From Helicobacter cappadocius (GTDB lineage: Bacteria; Campylobacterota; Campylobacteria; Campylobacterales; Helicobacteraceae): a DNA stretch of 64,000 nucleotides. A program made the translations under genes and the position numbers. Every line of letters begins with the position of its first letter. The stretch's first letter is position 1. The DNA lies in contig NZ_JAUYZK010000002.1 in assembly GCF_030688855.1 (NCBI RefSeq), positions 164,019-228,018 on the forward strand, in the 5' to 3' direction. The notes beneath the pieces were generated by a model. It searched no databases, had not been told where the DNA came from, and saw only the letters and a program-made list of their open reading frames with translations. Shown here piece by piece: positions 1 to 9,911 of this stretch.

Positions 1-113
1 AAGGATTTTTTTGCTTCACTGGCGGTGGTATGTTTTATGAAGGGATTCAATCACTGTTTGAAATAAAGATGATTAACATGGGGATTGTAAATAATCTTAT
101 AACTCCCCATTAA
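1..113 (+). CDS. C-terminal fragment of a protein, possibly shikimate dehydrogenase
   Basis: An open frame enters from the left edge (first complete codon at base 3) and stops at TAA 111-113, leaving about 36 residues. The visible tail includes TGGGMFYEGIQSLFEI, which loosely resembles the last helix of AroE (G-x-GM...QG...FE). aroE also lies near lysS-glyA in Campylobacter as I recall, but there on the same strand; here the fragment converges on the SPOR gene. The identification is tentative because most of the protein is outside the window. Confidence 0.4.
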   Translation, partial: GFFCFTGGGMFYEGIQSLFEIKMINMGIVNNLITPH

Positions 114-126
114 TTAATGAGGAGTT
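101..126. terminator. Inverted repeat between converging genes
   Basis: AACTCC and GGAGTT flank a second palindrome, CATTAA/TTAATG, with a single C/A mismatch between the two arms. The 26-base structure lies exactly between the stop codons of the left-edge gene and the SPOR gene, so a bidirectional terminator is the natural reading. There is no strong T tract on either side, which keeps confidence moderate. Confidence 0.45.
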
Positions 127-139
127 TATAGCAAATCTA

Positions 140-994
140 TTATTTAATTTGAATATAGACAGGTTTTGTTATTTTGGCTGTAATGTCTGCTAGATTTTTA
201 TCTGCTTCAGCTCTAGATTTGTATGGTCCTATCAGGTATTTTGTAACAGTTTCACCATTTAATGTTGAAGTTTGGGTGCGATAGGTATATTTTCTGATCT
301 TATCCATAAAAACTTTGTTAGGTGTTTTATTAAAAACTCCTACTTGTAGATAATGACCAGGTGTTGCATTAGAACCATTTTTGACGATAGGTTTTGGCTT
401 AGTGGGTACAGCTTCTTTTTTTGTATTGATTGGTTTTGTATCTTTTTTTACTACAGGTTTTGTTTGAGCCGGTTTTATTGATTGCGCCTTGGAAGACTCA
501 TTAGTTGTAGATTTTGGTGCTGGTTTCACATTTTCAGTAGTGTGATTGTCTAAAATACTAGATGCTTTATTTTCCTTTTGATTTGTAATAGGTAACATTT
601 CATCGCTAGAATCTTGGGCAGGTGGGCTAAAGTGAGTATCTTCGGCTTGACTCTGGTTAGCTAGTTGCTTTGATTTAATATCTTTAACAATTTTGTCAAA
701 TTTACTATCTTCATCTGACTTTGACATATCATCAATAGACATATTATCAAAATCATCATTCATATCACTAGTATCAGTTGCATCATGTAGAGTATCCATT
801 TTTTGGATGGAGTTATCTGTTGTTGTAGGGGTTTCCTTTGTATCTTGAGTCTTCATTTTCCATGCTACTACCAATAAAATCAAAATAATCACAATTGCGA
901 TGATGATCATCAAGAATAATTTTTTTGTTTTTGATGATTGTGTATTATTGCTATCTCCTAGCAAAATTTCATTTAACTCTTTTTTGTCTTCCAT
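140..994 (-). CDS. SPOR-domain inner membrane protein
   Basis: This 284-residue protein has a short cytoplasmic N-terminus, one transmembrane segment at about residues 27-45 (run of I, V, L), a long low-complexity periplasmic linker rich in K, T, P, S and D, and a C-terminal SPOR domain from about residue 212 (GHYLQVGVF through the final YIQIK). SPOR domains bind denuded peptidoglycan glycan strands, typically at the division septum, so a role in septal wall remodelling is inferred. It is the last gene of the cvpA-lysS-glyA-DUF1882 run, and the same neighbourhood occurs in Campylobacter. The catalytic fold is absent, so it is probably a structural or recruiting factor. Confidence 0.8.
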   Translation of the reverse strand: MEDKKELNEILLGDSNNTQSSKTKKLFLMIIIAIVIILILLVVAWKMKTQDTKETPTTTDNSIQKMDTLHDATDTSDMNDDFDNMSIDDMSKSDEDSKFDKIVKDIKSKQLANQSQAEDTHFSPPAQDSSDEMLPITNQKENKASSILDNHTTENVKPAPKSTTNESSKAQSIKPAQTKPVVKKDTKPINTKKEAVPTKPKPIVKNGSNATPGHYLQVGVFNKTPNKVFMDKIRKYTYRTQTSTLNGETVTKYLIGPYKSRAEADKNLADITAKITKPVYIQIK

Positions 995-1014
995 TATTTA
1001 CTCCTTAGTATAGA

Positions 1015-1557
1015 TTAAAGATGCCTTGCCCATGAAGAACCACGCTCTTTTGCATAGACTTCATAAGGTAGTGCTAATATATTAAATTCAGTGGGCATTT
1101 CATCATTTGGAAATACCTTCCATTCTGTTGGAAACATTTGTGATAACTTCAACGATAACATTCTACCCAATCTTTTTCCTTCACTTAGTTCTGTATGTCC
1201 TTTATGGATATACAGGTGAAGATGACCAGGTGTTTTTGATTGGTAGGCAGTAAAATTCATAAAACCTTCTTCTCTTAACATTAGTTGGGCTTTATGGTAG
1301 AATTTTTCAGTATTTCTACCATTGTAATCAAAAACAATATTTTCGACTTTATTATCATTTAATATTAAAGAGTGAGCTAAAATTACCTCTTTTTTAAGAT
1401 GTTTTTGAATTAGTGTGCTTGTGAGTAACGAATCAACTTTTTCAAACTTATCATAAAAGATCCTACCTAGATGAGCAATCTTTTTGCCTAAACCGTCTTT
1501 TTTCTGATAATAAAAAGAAGTATTCATTTTGATAAGCTTTAAATCCATCTCAGTCAT
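1015..1557 (-). CDS. DUF1882 family protein (HP0184-like)
   Basis: This 180-residue soluble protein starts [11 protein letters not shown] and matches the DUF1882 family, found in Helicobacter and Campylobacter next to glyA. No catalytic motif is visible. The sequence carries several His-containing stretches ([16 protein letters not shown]) but no recognisable metal site. It begins 9 bases after the glyA stop and is followed by the SPOR gene, so it is almost certainly in the same operon. Its function is unknown; the constant position beside glyA/lysS is the only clue. Confidence 0.75.
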   Translation of the reverse strand: MTEMDLKLIKMNTSFYYQKKDGLGKKIAHLGRIFYDKFEKVDSLLTSTLIQKHLKKEVILAHSLILNDNKVENIVFDYNGRNTEKFYHKAQLMLREEGFMNFTAYQSKTPGHLHLYIHKGHTELSEGKRLGRMLSLKLSQMFPTEWKVFPNDEMPTEFNILALPYEVYAKERGSSWARHL

Positions 1558-1566
1558 AAGACTACC

Positions 1567-2817
1567 TTAAAAAATAGGTTTTTCATAAGCTATAAATCCT
1601 TTTGTTAGTTGTTTTATTTCTTCTTTGATGTTAGCTTGTTTTGAAATATTTGTAATATCATCAAGTATATCAGCAATTTTATTGCCTATCCATTCAAATT
1701 CTTTTTCTTTCATCCCTCTTGCAGTAAGTGCAGGGGAGCCTATCCTAATTCCACTAGTAACAAAAGGGCTTCTATTCTCGCCAGGGACGGTGTTTTTATT
1801 TACCGTAATTCCCGCATTTCCAAGTGCTATATCAGCATCTTTTCCACTGAAAGGCTTATCCAAAAAGCTCATCAATATTAAGTGATTATCACTTCCTCCA
1901 CTGACAAGATTATAGCCCCTAGATACCAAAACTTCAGCCATTGTTTTGATATTTGTTTTTACATTTTTAGCATAAATTTTCCATTCTGGTTTTAGATTTT
2001 CTCCAAAACCTACAGCTTTTGCAGCAATTACATGCATCAAAGGACCACCTTGCATACCGGGGAAAACAGCTTTATTAATTTTCTGGGAAATTTCTTCATC
2101 ATTTGTCAAAATCATTCCCCCTCTAGGACCGCGAAGTGTTTTGTGTGTAGTAGTAGTCACAATATGGCAATGTGGAAAAGGATTGGGATATTCTCCTGCA
2201 ACAATCAGTCCAGCAATGTGTGCAACATCACCCATCAAGATTGCACCTACACTGTCAGCTATTTCTCGAAATCTCTTAAAATCAAGCTCTCTAGTATATG
2301 CTGAAAATCCACATACAATCATTTTTGGTTTTACTATTTGAGCAATTTGAGCCACCTTTTCATAGTTGATTCTACCATCAAGTTCTACACCATAAAAAAA
2401 ACTCTGATAAGTTTGTCCTGTTGTGCTTACTTTTGCTCCATGTGTAAGATGCCCACCGTGACTCAAATCCATCCCTAAGATTTTGTCATAAGGCTTCAAA
2501 AGTGCAGCATAAACAGCTCCATTTGCTTGAGATCCAGAATGTGGTTGAACATTTGCAAACTCACAGCCAAAGAGTTTTTTTGCTCTAGCGATGGCAATGT
2601 TTTCAATTTCATCTACAAATTCACAACCACCGTAATATCTTTTGCCCGGATATCCTTCAGCGTATTTGTTTGTTAATACACTTCCCATAGCTTCCATAAC
2701 ACTAGGAAATGTATAGTTTTCACTGGCAATCATCTCAAGATGATCATTTTGTCTTTGAAGTTCTTTGCTAATAAAATCAAAGATCTCTTTATCGGATTTT
2801 TGTATTTCATAATTCAT
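1567..2817 (-). CDS. glyA: Serine hydroxymethyltransferase
   Basis: At 416 residues this is the normal length. It interconverts serine and glycine using PLP and tetrahydrofolate, supplying one-carbon units in the cytoplasm. The signature around the PLP lysine is clear ([14 protein letters not shown], about residues 222-235), as are the N-terminal [10 protein letters not shown] and the [14 protein letters not shown] substrate-loop motifs. It starts one base after the lysS stop codon, so the two are translationally linked, and DUF1882 follows 9 bases later. Nothing unusual is seen. Confidence 0.97.
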   Translation of the reverse strand: MNYEIQKSDKEIFDFISKELQRQNDHLEMIASENYTFPSVMEAMGSVLTNKYAEGYPGKRYYGGCEFVDEIENIAIARAKKLFGCEFANVQPHSGSQANGAVYAALLKPYDKILGMDLSHGGHLTHGAKVSTTGQTYQSFFYGVELDGRINYEKVAQIAQIVKPKMIVCGFSAYTRELDFKRFREIADSVGAILMGDVAHIAGLIVAGEYPNPFPHCHIVTTTTHKTLRGPRGGMILTNDEEISQKINKAVFPGMQGGPLMHVIAAKAVGFGENLKPEWKIYAKNVKTNIKTMAEVLVSRGYNLVSGGSDNHLILMSFLDKPFSGKDADIALGNAGITVNKNTVPGENRSPFVTSGIRIGSPALTARGMKEKEFEWIGNKIADILDDITNISKQANIKEEIKQLTKGFIAYEKPIF

Positions 2818-2818
2818 T

Positions 2819-4339
2819 TTATTCCCTTTCTTCTGTGATGGAGTTATTATAATCTATTTTAACTGGTTTCATTGCGGGAAATAAAATAACATCCTTGATT
2901 GTTTTGGAATCGCTGAGCAACATTACAAGCCTATCAATACCAATTCCTTGTCCTGCTGTTGGTGGTAGACCATATCCTAGTGCCCATACATAATCCTCAT
3001 CCATATATTGAGCTTCTTCATCTCCAGCATCCTTCGCTTTCACTTGTGCTTTGAATCTTTCTAGTTGATCTAGAGGATCGTTTAATTCACTAAAACCATT
3101 TGCAATTTCTTTACCACCAATAAAGAGTTCAAATCTATCTGCAATTTCAGGGTTTTGGTCATTTCTTCTAGCTAATGGACTAATATCAATAGGGTATTGA
3201 GTAATGAAGGTTGGATCAATAAGCTTCTCTTCTACAAATTCATCAAATGCTTCTCCGAGTAACTTTCCATATCCCATTGTAGAATCGATTTTTATATGAT
3301 GTTTTTGAAGAAATGTTTTTAGCTTTTGTTCATCTTCGATGATGTCCCTTGAGATATTTCCTATTTTTTCTAATGCATCTTTGTAAGAAATGATGGTGAA
3401 ATTGCTAAAGTCAATCACATTCCCATTATGTGGAATTTTTGTAGGTAGATGTAATTTTTCTAATAGATATGCAAAAAGTTCCTTGCTTAATGTAATTAGA
3501 TCCTCGTATGTTTTGTATGCCCAATAAAACTCAATCATTGTAAATTCTGGATTGTGAGAGTGATCCATTCCTTCATTTCTAAAGTTTCTATTTATTTCAA
3601 AAACAGCCTCAAATCCTCCAACTACTAATCTTTTGAGATAAAGCTCAGGGGCAATACGGAGGTATCTATGAACATCAAGAGCATTATGGTGAGTAATAAA
3701 AGGTTTGGCATTTGCACCACCTGGAATTGGGTGAAGCATTGGCGTTTCGACCTCTAAAAACCCTTTATCTTCAAAAAATCTTCGGACATTTGAAATGATA
3801 GCAGATCGGAGTTTGAAAGTTTCTTTGACATCTGGATTTACTATGAGATCAAGGTATCTTTGTCTATATCTTAGTTCGATATCTGTAAGACCATGAAATT
3901 TTTCAGGTAGAGGAATAATAGATTTTGTGAGTATCTTAAATTCCATCGTGTGGATGCTTAGTTCTCCTGTTTTGGTAACAAAAGGGTAGCCATAGATATT
4001 TACAATATCCCCAACTTCAAGAATTTTTTTTACAAGTTCAAAATCTTCTGCTAAGTCATTTTGAGATAAATAAGCTTGTAAAATACCGCTTTGATCTTCA
4101 ATTTTTATAAAGGCAGCCTTCCCCATCAAACGTAAAAATTTTACTCTTCCGCTTACCCAATAACTAGAAGAAACATCTTTTCTTTCTCCTTCTGCTAGGG
4201 ATTTGAGATTTTCAAATTTTTGAGTGAAAATAAGATTTGAAATGGTTTTGGAAGAATCATTTCTGTAAGGTTTCTTACCCATTTCCAGTAGGTCTTGAGC
4301 TTTTTGTATCCGTTGTTTTATATATTGATTTTCAAACAT
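2819..4339 (-). CDS. lysS: Lysyl-tRNA synthetase, class II
   Basis: This 506-residue class II synthetase charges tRNA-Lys. An N-terminal OB-fold anticodon-binding domain ([19 protein letters not shown], about residues 62-80) precedes the catalytic core with motif 2 ([21 protein letters not shown]) and motif 3 ([20 protein letters not shown]). The gene lies between cvpA and glyA with minimal spacing, the same order as in H. pylori HP0181-HP0183. Length and motifs are complete. Confidence 0.97.
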   Translation of the reverse strand: MFENQYIKQRIQKAQDLLEMGKKPYRNDSSKTISNLIFTQKFENLKSLAEGERKDVSSSYWVSGRVKFLRLMGKAAFIKIEDQSGILQAYLSQNDLAEDFELVKKILEVGDIVNIYGYPFVTKTGELSIHTMEFKILTKSIIPLPEKFHGLTDIELRYRQRYLDLIVNPDVKETFKLRSAIISNVRRFFEDKGFLEVETPMLHPIPGGANAKPFITHHNALDVHRYLRIAPELYLKRLVVGGFEAVFEINRNFRNEGMDHSHNPEFTMIEFYWAYKTYEDLITLSKELFAYLLEKLHLPTKIPHNGNVIDFSNFTIISYKDALEKIGNISRDIIEDEQKLKTFLQKHHIKIDSTMGYGKLLGEAFDEFVEEKLIDPTFITQYPIDISPLARRNDQNPEIADRFELFIGGKEIANGFSELNDPLDQLERFKAQVKAKDAGDEEAQYMDEDYVWALGYGLPPTAGQGIGIDRLVMLLSDSKTIKDVILFPAMKPVKIDYNNSITEERE

Positions 4340-4353
4340 TCCTATCCCTATTT

Positions 4354-5037
4354 TTAGAAGTCCGCTTGAGTATTATTTTTGTCAGCACCAACATCAGGAG
4401 TTAGTTTTTGGGGGATTTTTTTAATCGCCTCTTTTGTGCTTTCTGTGATATTATCTTGCAAGTCTTGAGTTGTACTATTGACTGTTTCTTGAAGCTTTTT
4501 TACTCCATCTTTGTGTATTCTTTCTCCAACTGATTGTGTGTTGCCTAGAGTTTCTTGAACACTAGGGATTTTTAAAATCGTTGCAGAAATCGCATTCATT
4601 ATAGGATATATTTTACTATTTTTTTCTAAGTAAGCATTAAAACCTTGAGTGAATTTTGGTTTTGAAACTCCATAGAGTATGAAACCTATGATTAAAAATA
4701 TTTTACAACACGAAAAAATAAAACCAAGTGTTTTGTCAATAATAGAAAAATCTGTTATCTTGATAAATCTACTCAAAATCACACCCACTATTAGAAACGC
4801 TACCCATATGACAGCTAAAATAATAACAAAACCTATCAAAGTAGCTATGGAAGGAGTTCTGAAATCATATACATTGATTGTGATCCATTCACCCATACTC
4901 GTGGCAAATCTTGAACCAAGAAATACTCCAAGTATGATTCCCAAGACACCTGAAACCTCATTTACAAATCCATTGTAAAAACCTCTTAGTCCAATTACCA
5001 CGATGATTATAATCAATATTAAGTCTATGTAGCCCAT
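4354..5037 (-). CDS. cvpA: CvpA family membrane protein
   Basis: This is a CvpA-type inner membrane protein (named for its effect on colicin V production). Four hydrophobic segments occupy the first roughly 130 residues, including the family-typical start [11 protein letters not shown] and [19 protein letters not shown] charged, probably coiled C-terminal tail of about 90 residues follows. The start at ATG 5037 is chosen over an in-frame GTG two codons upstream because the family begins MG-I-D. It heads the minus-strand cvpA-lysS-glyA operon and is divergent from lnt. The biochemical function of the family is not settled. Confidence 0.85.
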   Translation of the reverse strand: MGYIDLILIIIIVVIGLRGFYNGFVNEVSGVLGIILGVFLGSRFATSMGEWITINVYDFRTPSIATLIGFVIILAVIWVAFLIVGVILSRFIKITDFSIIDKTLGFIFSCCKIFLIIGFILYGVSKPKFTQGFNAYLEKNSKIYPIMNAISATILKIPSVQETLGNTQSVGERIHKDGVKKLQETVNSTTQDLQDNITESTKEAIKKIPQKLTPDVGADKNNTQADF

Positions 5038-5311
5038 TTTCACTCTGCATTTTTTAGTTTTATTTCGTATTCTACAACAAATAAGCTAAAAATAAAAATC
5101 TTAAAATAAATCAAGAAATAGGAAATAGATGATGAACTTATAGATGGTATGGTTTGCACATATTTGTATCTTGATAATAGTCTAAAAATCTCATCACAAC
5201 AACATTTTCTATTTATTCTTCAGGAAGCAAGAATAATGCTAAAATTTCAAGATATGCAGAGTAATGCTGATATAAACATTGAGATTGATAATATTTTAGG
5301 AGAGTTGCTGG

Positions 5312-6664
5312 ATGGTTGTGTCCAAAATAAAGAATATAAAGGAATATTTTTCATATGCATATTTACTTAACCATAAAGATTTGAGAATGCGGATATTTTG
5401 GGCTTTGATCTTTGCAGCAATTTTTTTGCTACCAGTGTATGTTGGAGGTATTTTTATCTATTTGGGGCTTGAAAAAACTGCTGTGATTTTTGAGAGTTTT
5501 TTTGGACTTTTAAGTATTTGGATTTTTTTGCTTGTACCTAGAGTATTGAAGTTTTGGTTTGGATTTTTTGTTGGATTGGGACTGTTTTATTGGACAGGAC
5601 TTAGTTTCCGATTCTCTCCTATGGAGTTTTTGATACCCTTTGTAATGATTTTTGTGAGTATTGTATATGGCGTTGTATTTTATTTTTTACTTTTTTACAA
5701 TTCTTATTTTTGGAGAATATTTACTTTGATGATAGCTAGTTATATTCATCCATTTGGTTTTGATTGGCTAGTGATCGAATCATTTTTTTCTTACAGTATT
5801 TTTGCTGTGGATAAATGGAGTTTTTTTGGATTGATACTCGGAGTGATTGCATTATGGAATTTTCGAAGGTATTATAAACTTATAAGTATTTGCTTTTTGC
5901 TTTTTGCATTGGATTGGGGACATATAAGAGAGGATGGAAAGTGGCAGGATTTAAATATCAATACTTCTGAAATAAATAAGGACAAATTGAATTTGAAAAT
6001 TACCACAACAGATATTCCGCAATCTGAAAAATGGGAAGAAAAAGAAATGAGCTATATAGTTGATAATAATTTCAACTTGATTTATCAGGCAAAGCAAGAT
6101 CATCAAAATGCGGTTGTTCTACCTGAGACGGCTTTTCCTTTTGTGCTTAATAGGAGCTTTCTTATCGATAATCTAAAAATACTCGGAAAAGACATTGTGA
6201 TTATTGCAGGAGGATTGCGTGAGGATGATAATCATAGAATTTATAACAGTATATACATATTTCAAAATGGTAATTTCAGCTATATAGATAAGGTTGTTCT
6301 AGCTCCTTTTGGAGAGAAAATCCCACTTCCTGAATTTTTAGCAAAACCTTTGAGGAAAATGTTTTTTGGAGAGGAGATAGGGCTTAGTGATGCAAAAAAA
6401 CCAGGAAATATTCAAATAGGTAAGGAAGTTTTTCGTGGAGCAATTTGTTATGAAGGAACTTCGGCGATAATGTATAAAGATAAACCCAAATATGTTATTG
6501 TTATTAGTAATAATGCTTGGTTTGTGCCTAGTATTGAACCTATTCTTCAAAGAATGTTGATAAAATACTATGCTAGGCTTTATAAAACAGTAGTTATTCA
6601 TAGTAGCAATCAATCCCCATCCTATGTTCTTTCTAGCTCTGTTTTTGGGGATAAAAATCTTTAA
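5312..6664 (+). CDS. lnt: Apolipoprotein N-acyltransferase
   Basis: Lnt adds the third acyl chain to the N-terminal cysteine of lipoproteins in the inner membrane. The 450-residue protein has about six hydrophobic segments in the first 200 residues, then a nitrilase-like domain. Residues corresponding to the catalytic triad are visible: Glu in VVLPETAFPF, Lys in YIDKVVLAPFGEK, and Cys in GAICYEG. The start ATG 5312 has a strong AGGAGAG seven bases upstream (5298-5304); a later ATG at 5387 lacks one. It is followed 12 bases on by the LolD-like ATPase gene, which suits a lipoprotein-maturation and sorting operon. Confidence 0.93.
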   Translation: MVVSKIKNIKEYFSYAYLLNHKDLRMRIFWALIFAAIFLLPVYVGGIFIYLGLEKTAVIFESFFGLLSIWIFLLVPRVLKFWFGFFVGLGLFYWTGLSFRFSPMEFLIPFVMIFVSIVYGVVFYFLLFYNSYFWRIFTLMIASYIHPFGFDWLVIESFFSYSIFAVDKWSFFGLILGVIALWNFRRYYKLISICFLLFALDWGHIREDGKWQDLNINTSEINKDKLNLKITTTDIPQSEKWEEKEMSYIVDNNFNLIYQAKQDHQNAVVLPETAFPFVLNRSFLIDNLKILGKDIVIIAGGLREDDNHRIYNSIYIFQNGNFSYIDKVVLAPFGEKIPLPEFLAKPLRKMFFGEEIGLSDAKKPGNIQIGKEVFRGAICYEGTSAIMYKDKPKYVIVISNNAWFVPSIEPILQRMLIKYYARLYKTVVIHSSNQSPSYVLSSSVFGDKNL

Positions 6665-6676
6665 AGAAAGGAATAA

Positions 6677-7315
6677 ATGTTAAAAGCAATCCAATTAACT
6701 CATCGTTTTGAAAATTTACTTTATGAAAATCTTAATTTTGAAGTTTTTTCAGGACAATCTATGGCTATTTTAGGTGTGAGTGGGAGTGGAAAATCCACTA
6801 TATTAAATAATCTTTCTACGATGCTAAAACCTATAGAAGGAAGGGTGGATATTTTAGAACATAAGGATATTTATTCTTTATCTAATGCACAACTCTTAAA
6901 AATTAGACGCTATGATATAGGTATTATTTTTCAATCTCATTATTTGTTTCGAGGATTTAGTGGAATGGAAAATTTGAAAGTTGCTTCAATTATTTCTTCT
7001 AATGATTTGGATGAGGAGTTATTAAGAGATTTGGGTATTCTTGAAGTAATCTATCAAAATATTGGTGAGCTTAGTGGTGGTCAGCAACAACGTTTGTCGA
7101 TTGCTAGAGTCTTGACCAAAAAACCTAAAATAATTTTTGCGGACGAACCTACAGGGAATTTAGATAAAGAAACAGCACAGAGCACAATGAAAGTTATTTT
7201 TGAATATATTAGAAAAACACAGGGTGTGTTAGTTCTTGCCACACATGATGAAAAAATAGCAACAGATTGTACCCAGATGTTTAGATTGGAAAATAAAAGA
7301 TTAAATCGAATTTAA
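6677..7315 (+). CDS. ABC transporter ATP-binding protein, LolD/FtsE-like
   Basis: At 212 residues this is a stand-alone ABC ATPase. Walker A is GVSGSGKST (about residues 33-41), the signature is LSGGQQQRLSIAR, Walker B is IIFADEPTGNLD, and the H-loop is ATHDE. The family is LolD/MacB/FtsE, which drives extrusion of substrates from the inner membrane. Its position directly after lnt matches H. pylori HP0179-HP0180 and suggests LolD, releasing lipoproteins for outer-membrane transfer. No permease partner lies next to it. It has an AAAGG Shine-Dalgarno at 6666-6671. Confidence 0.85.
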   Translation: MLKAIQLTHRFENLLYENLNFEVFSGQSMAILGVSGSGKSTILNNLSTMLKPIEGRVDILEHKDIYSLSNAQLLKIRRYDIGIIFQSHYLFRGFSGMENLKVASIISSNDLDEELLRDLGILEVIYQNIGELSGGQQQRLSIARVLTKKPKIIFADEPTGNLDKETAQSTMKVIFEYIRKTQGVLVLATHDEKIATDCTQMFRLENKRLNRI

Positions 7316-7318
7316 AAA

Positions 7319-8227
7319 TTATAAGTTTGATTGGGAGTGAATATATTCAGCGATAGCTTCTTTTATTGTTGGATTAATTTCTAGTTCAAGTTCTATCAGA
7401 CTTATCGGAATAGGGCATTCTTTGAGCTTGACTTCGTCTTTTTGGGTCACTAGTATGGAAGTGGCACCGTGTTTTTGAACTTCTAGTTGTAATTTATCTA
7501 TATTGAAATCACTATGGTCGCCTAGTATTATTTTTCCAACAATATTGGGAAGATATTCATCTAGTCGAGAGGGATTGGCTATAGCTGTAACTAAAAGCAT
7601 CCTTTGAGTTTGATTAACAATCTTCACTTTACGTTTATAATCTATTCCTTCTATAGCTAAAATATCAGCAGTTTTGTATAAGGAGGGTCTTTCTCGGTAG
7701 ATTCCACTTGGAATACAAAATCTAAAATAAGGTTCTAGTTTTGGTTTAAGCAAAACATTCAATTTTTTAAAGTTGAAACGAAATCCATCATCTAAGAAAA
7801 TAATCTTACAGCCAATCTCTTTTGCTTTTTGAATCCCCAAATTTCGATTTTTACTGACAATTACACTTGCATTTTTTAGTCTCTTTGCCATTAGATAGGC
7901 CTCATCACCCGATTCTTTTTGGGTGCATATAATTTTACCATTTTGACTTACTATCACGACCCCTTTGGATTTTCTTTTATAGCCTCTAGAGATAATAGCA
8001 ACATCAATATATTCTTTGGCAATTTCCATAATAAAGGGAGTTTTACCACTTCCTCCTGCGATTAGGTTGCCAATACTTATAATCGGTATTTTAAAATCAG
8101 CAAAACGAGATATTTTCCTACGCAAAACCGAAGCCATGCAATAGAGCCAAGAGATAGGTAAGAGAATAAAGGAAATGATTTTTTGCAAAAAACTTGGTTT
8201 ATAAAAATATCTATCAATGAAGCGCAA
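7319..8227 (-). CDS. lpxK: Tetraacyldisaccharide 4'-kinase
   Basis: LpxK phosphorylates the 4' position of the lipid A disaccharide at the inner membrane. This 302-residue protein has an N-terminal membrane-associated helix (FLQKIISFILLPISWLYCMAS) and a P-loop (SIGNLIAGGSGKTPF, about residues 51-65), followed by SRGYKRKSKG. The conserved IFLDDGF motif is present. It is convergent with the LolD gene (3-base gap) and precedes nadE on the other side, as in H. pylori HP0328-HP0329. Confidence 0.93.
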   Translation of the reverse strand: MRFIDRYFYKPSFLQKIISFILLPISWLYCMASVLRRKISRFADFKIPIISIGNLIAGGSGKTPFIMEIAKEYIDVAIISRGYKRKSKGVVIVSQNGKIICTQKESGDEAYLMAKRLKNASVIVSKNRNLGIQKAKEIGCKIIFLDDGFRFNFKKLNVLLKPKLEPYFRFCIPSGIYRERPSLYKTADILAIEGIDYKRKVKIVNQTQRMLLVTAIANPSRLDEYLPNIVGKIILGDHSDFNIDKLQLEVQKHGATSILVTQKDEVKLKECPIPISLIELELEINPTIKEAIAEYIHSQSNL

Positions 8228-8237
8228 AATTAACTCT

Positions 8238-9026
8238 CTAACCCTTTTTTATCGTAAAAATAGCTGGAGGAGTTCTTTTAAAGAGATTTTTTTTGATTCT
8301 AGTGACGATTGAATTTACCATTTCTTTTTCAAAACCAAGTTGATAGAATTTCTTCACATCAATTTCAGATAAGTCACTGTACATTTTAGAGATTTCAAAA
8401 AGCAATCTATCAACTTCTTCATAGGTGTATCCCAATTCATCTTCATCGCTTTGTCCGGCATATAAATCAGCACTAGGCTTTTTGTCTATTATATGTCTAG
8501 GGATATTGAGTATTTTGGCCAATTCATATACTTGTGTTTTGTAAAAATCTCCGATAGGGTTGATGGCATAGGCGAGATCCCCATGTATTGTTCCATAGCC
8601 TAGCATTAATTCGCTTTTATTACTAGTGCCTACTACAATCGCACGAACTTCTTGAGATAAATCATAAAGCAAAGACATTCGAACTCGCGTACAAAAGTTA
8701 CCTTTTCTAATTAGATTGGCTTCTTTGTGATTAGTCCTAAATGATTCATCATATTGATTGATAGATTGAACTTGATAAGGAATATCAAATTGTTCGCATA
8801 ATGCGATACCATCAGTAAGGCTATTTTTTGAGGAGGTGATGGAGGGCATTAAAAGTGCCTCTAAGTGCGTACCAAAAGTCATTTTGCATAAGACTGCGAC
8901 CACTGCACTATCTATTCCTCCGCTTACTCCCAAAACAACACGATTGAAGCCACGACTTTTTGCTTCTTGATATAAAAAATTTATCAGTGACTTAACGATA
9001 TTTTGAGGTAAAGCAGGTATATTCAT
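8238..9026 (-). CDS. nadE: NH3-dependent NAD+ synthetase
   Basis: NadE amidates nicotinic acid adenine dinucleotide to NAD+ in the cytoplasm. The 262-residue length is that of the short ammonia-dependent type without a glutaminase domain. The PP-loop GVSGGIDSAVVA (about residues 33-44) binds ATP, and GTSNKSELMLGYGTIHGD and KPSADLYAGQSDEDELGYTYEEVD are diagnostic. It is transcribed away from petA and runs into lpxK with an 11-base gap. Confidence 0.96.
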   Translation of the reverse strand: MNIPALPQNIVKSLINFLYQEAKSRGFNRVVLGVSGGIDSAVVAVLCKMTFGTHLEALLMPSITSSKNSLTDGIALCEQFDIPYQVQSINQYDESFRTNHKEANLIRKGNFCTRVRMSLLYDLSQEVRAIVVGTSNKSELMLGYGTIHGDLAYAINPIGDFYKTQVYELAKILNIPRHIIDKKPSADLYAGQSDEDELGYTYEEVDRLLFEISKMYSDLSEIDVKKFYQLGFEKEMVNSIVTRIKKNLFKRTPPAIFTIKKG

Positions 9027-9397
9027 ATATTTTTCCTATTCTTAAGAGATTTAATAATGGTGAAATTCTACCAAAAATATTTGCTAATTTTGCTATGGTG
9101 AGGAAAATTTTTGTAATTTTTTATAAAAATTGATTTTTTATAATGTTTTTTTTGATTTTTTTCTTAGATTTTTTAGAATTTTTATGGACTTGAATAATCT
9201 TCTAACAAATTCCTATTTTTACGCAGTAATGAGGAGTTAAAATAGTAATCTCAATCCCTGTTTGAAACATTTTTAGAGTTAAAATTTAGGTTATTTTTCT
9301 AAAATCAAAAATATTTAAGTCTAAATCAAATACAATTCAGAGATTTTAATCTACGTTTTTCAAAAAAACAACCTAACAACAAAAAGGAGAATGGACG
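9027..9397. promoter_or_regulatory. Divergent nadE/petA intergenic region
   Basis: These 371 bases separate two divergent starts. The left half is extremely AT-rich with repeated T runs (for example around 9118-9172), as is common upstream of Campylobacterota promoters. A good extended -10, TACAAT, lies at 9331-9336 about 60 bases before petA, and AAGGAG at 9384-9389 is its ribosome-binding site. I see no gene, tRNA or clear terminator here. Confidence 0.5.
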
Positions 9398-9901
9398 ATG
9401 GCTGAGATTAAACGACGTGATTTTTTAGGAATGACGCTCGGTGGCGTAACCGCTGTTGGAGCAATAACTTCTTTGGTCGCTATGAAAAAAACTTGGGATC
9501 CTTTGCCAAGTGTTGTATCTGCAGGTTTTACAACTGTGGATATTAGTGGAATCAAAGAAGGAGAGTTTTTTCAATCTGAATGGAGAGGTAAGCCTATCTA
9601 TATTATTCGAAAAACATCCGATGAGGGTTTTGATCCCAAAAGAGATTTTAAGATAAATGATAGTGTTTTTACATTAGGTATTCAAATTTGCACACACTTG
9701 GGATGTATTCCTATTTTTCATCCAGATTTAAAAGAATTTTTATGTCCATGCCATGGAGGAAAATTCACTATTGATGGAATTAATATAAAGGGTACTCCAC
9801 CACCAAGACCTTTTGATATACCACCTTTTAAGGTTGATGGAACAAAGATTGTGTTTGGAGAAGTGGGTGTTGAGTATCAAACAATGATAGGCAAGGCATA
9901 A
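9398..9901 (+). CDS. petA: Ubiquinol-cytochrome c reductase, Rieske iron-sulfur subunit
   Basis: This 167-residue subunit of the cytochrome bc1 complex carries the [2Fe-2S] cluster that accepts electrons from quinol. It has a twin-arginine signal-anchor (IKRRDFLGM, residues 5-13, then a hydrophobic segment) and both cluster-binding boxes, CTHLGC and CPCHGG. It is very close to H. pylori HP1540. It opens the petABC operon, 10 bases before petB, and has a clear AAGGAG ribosome-binding site. Confidence 0.97.
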   Translation: MAEIKRRDFLGMTLGGVTAVGAITSLVAMKKTWDPLPSVVSAGFTTVDISGIKEGEFFQSEWRGKPIYIIRKTSDEGFDPKRDFKINDSVFTLGIQICTHLGCIPIFHPDLKEFLCPCHGGKFTIDGINIKGTPPPRPFDIPPFKVDGTKIVFGEVGVEYQTMIGKA

Positions 9902-9911
9902 GGAGGAAAAA

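Noticed and set aside
41..64. Similarity of TTCAATCACTGTTTGAAA to CAATCCCTGTTTGAAAC near 9249-9265 as a possible CRISPR or mobile repeat
   Set aside because: Only two copies, imperfect, 9 kb apart, and the first lies inside a coding tail.
5149..5370. A 73-residue plus-strand frame upstream of lnt
   Set aside because: No Shine-Dalgarno sequence, no recognised family, and it overlaps the well-supported lnt start by 59 bases.
9250..9265. TGTTTGAAACA as a parS site
   Set aside because: It lacks the CACGTG core and is only an 11-base near-palindrome.
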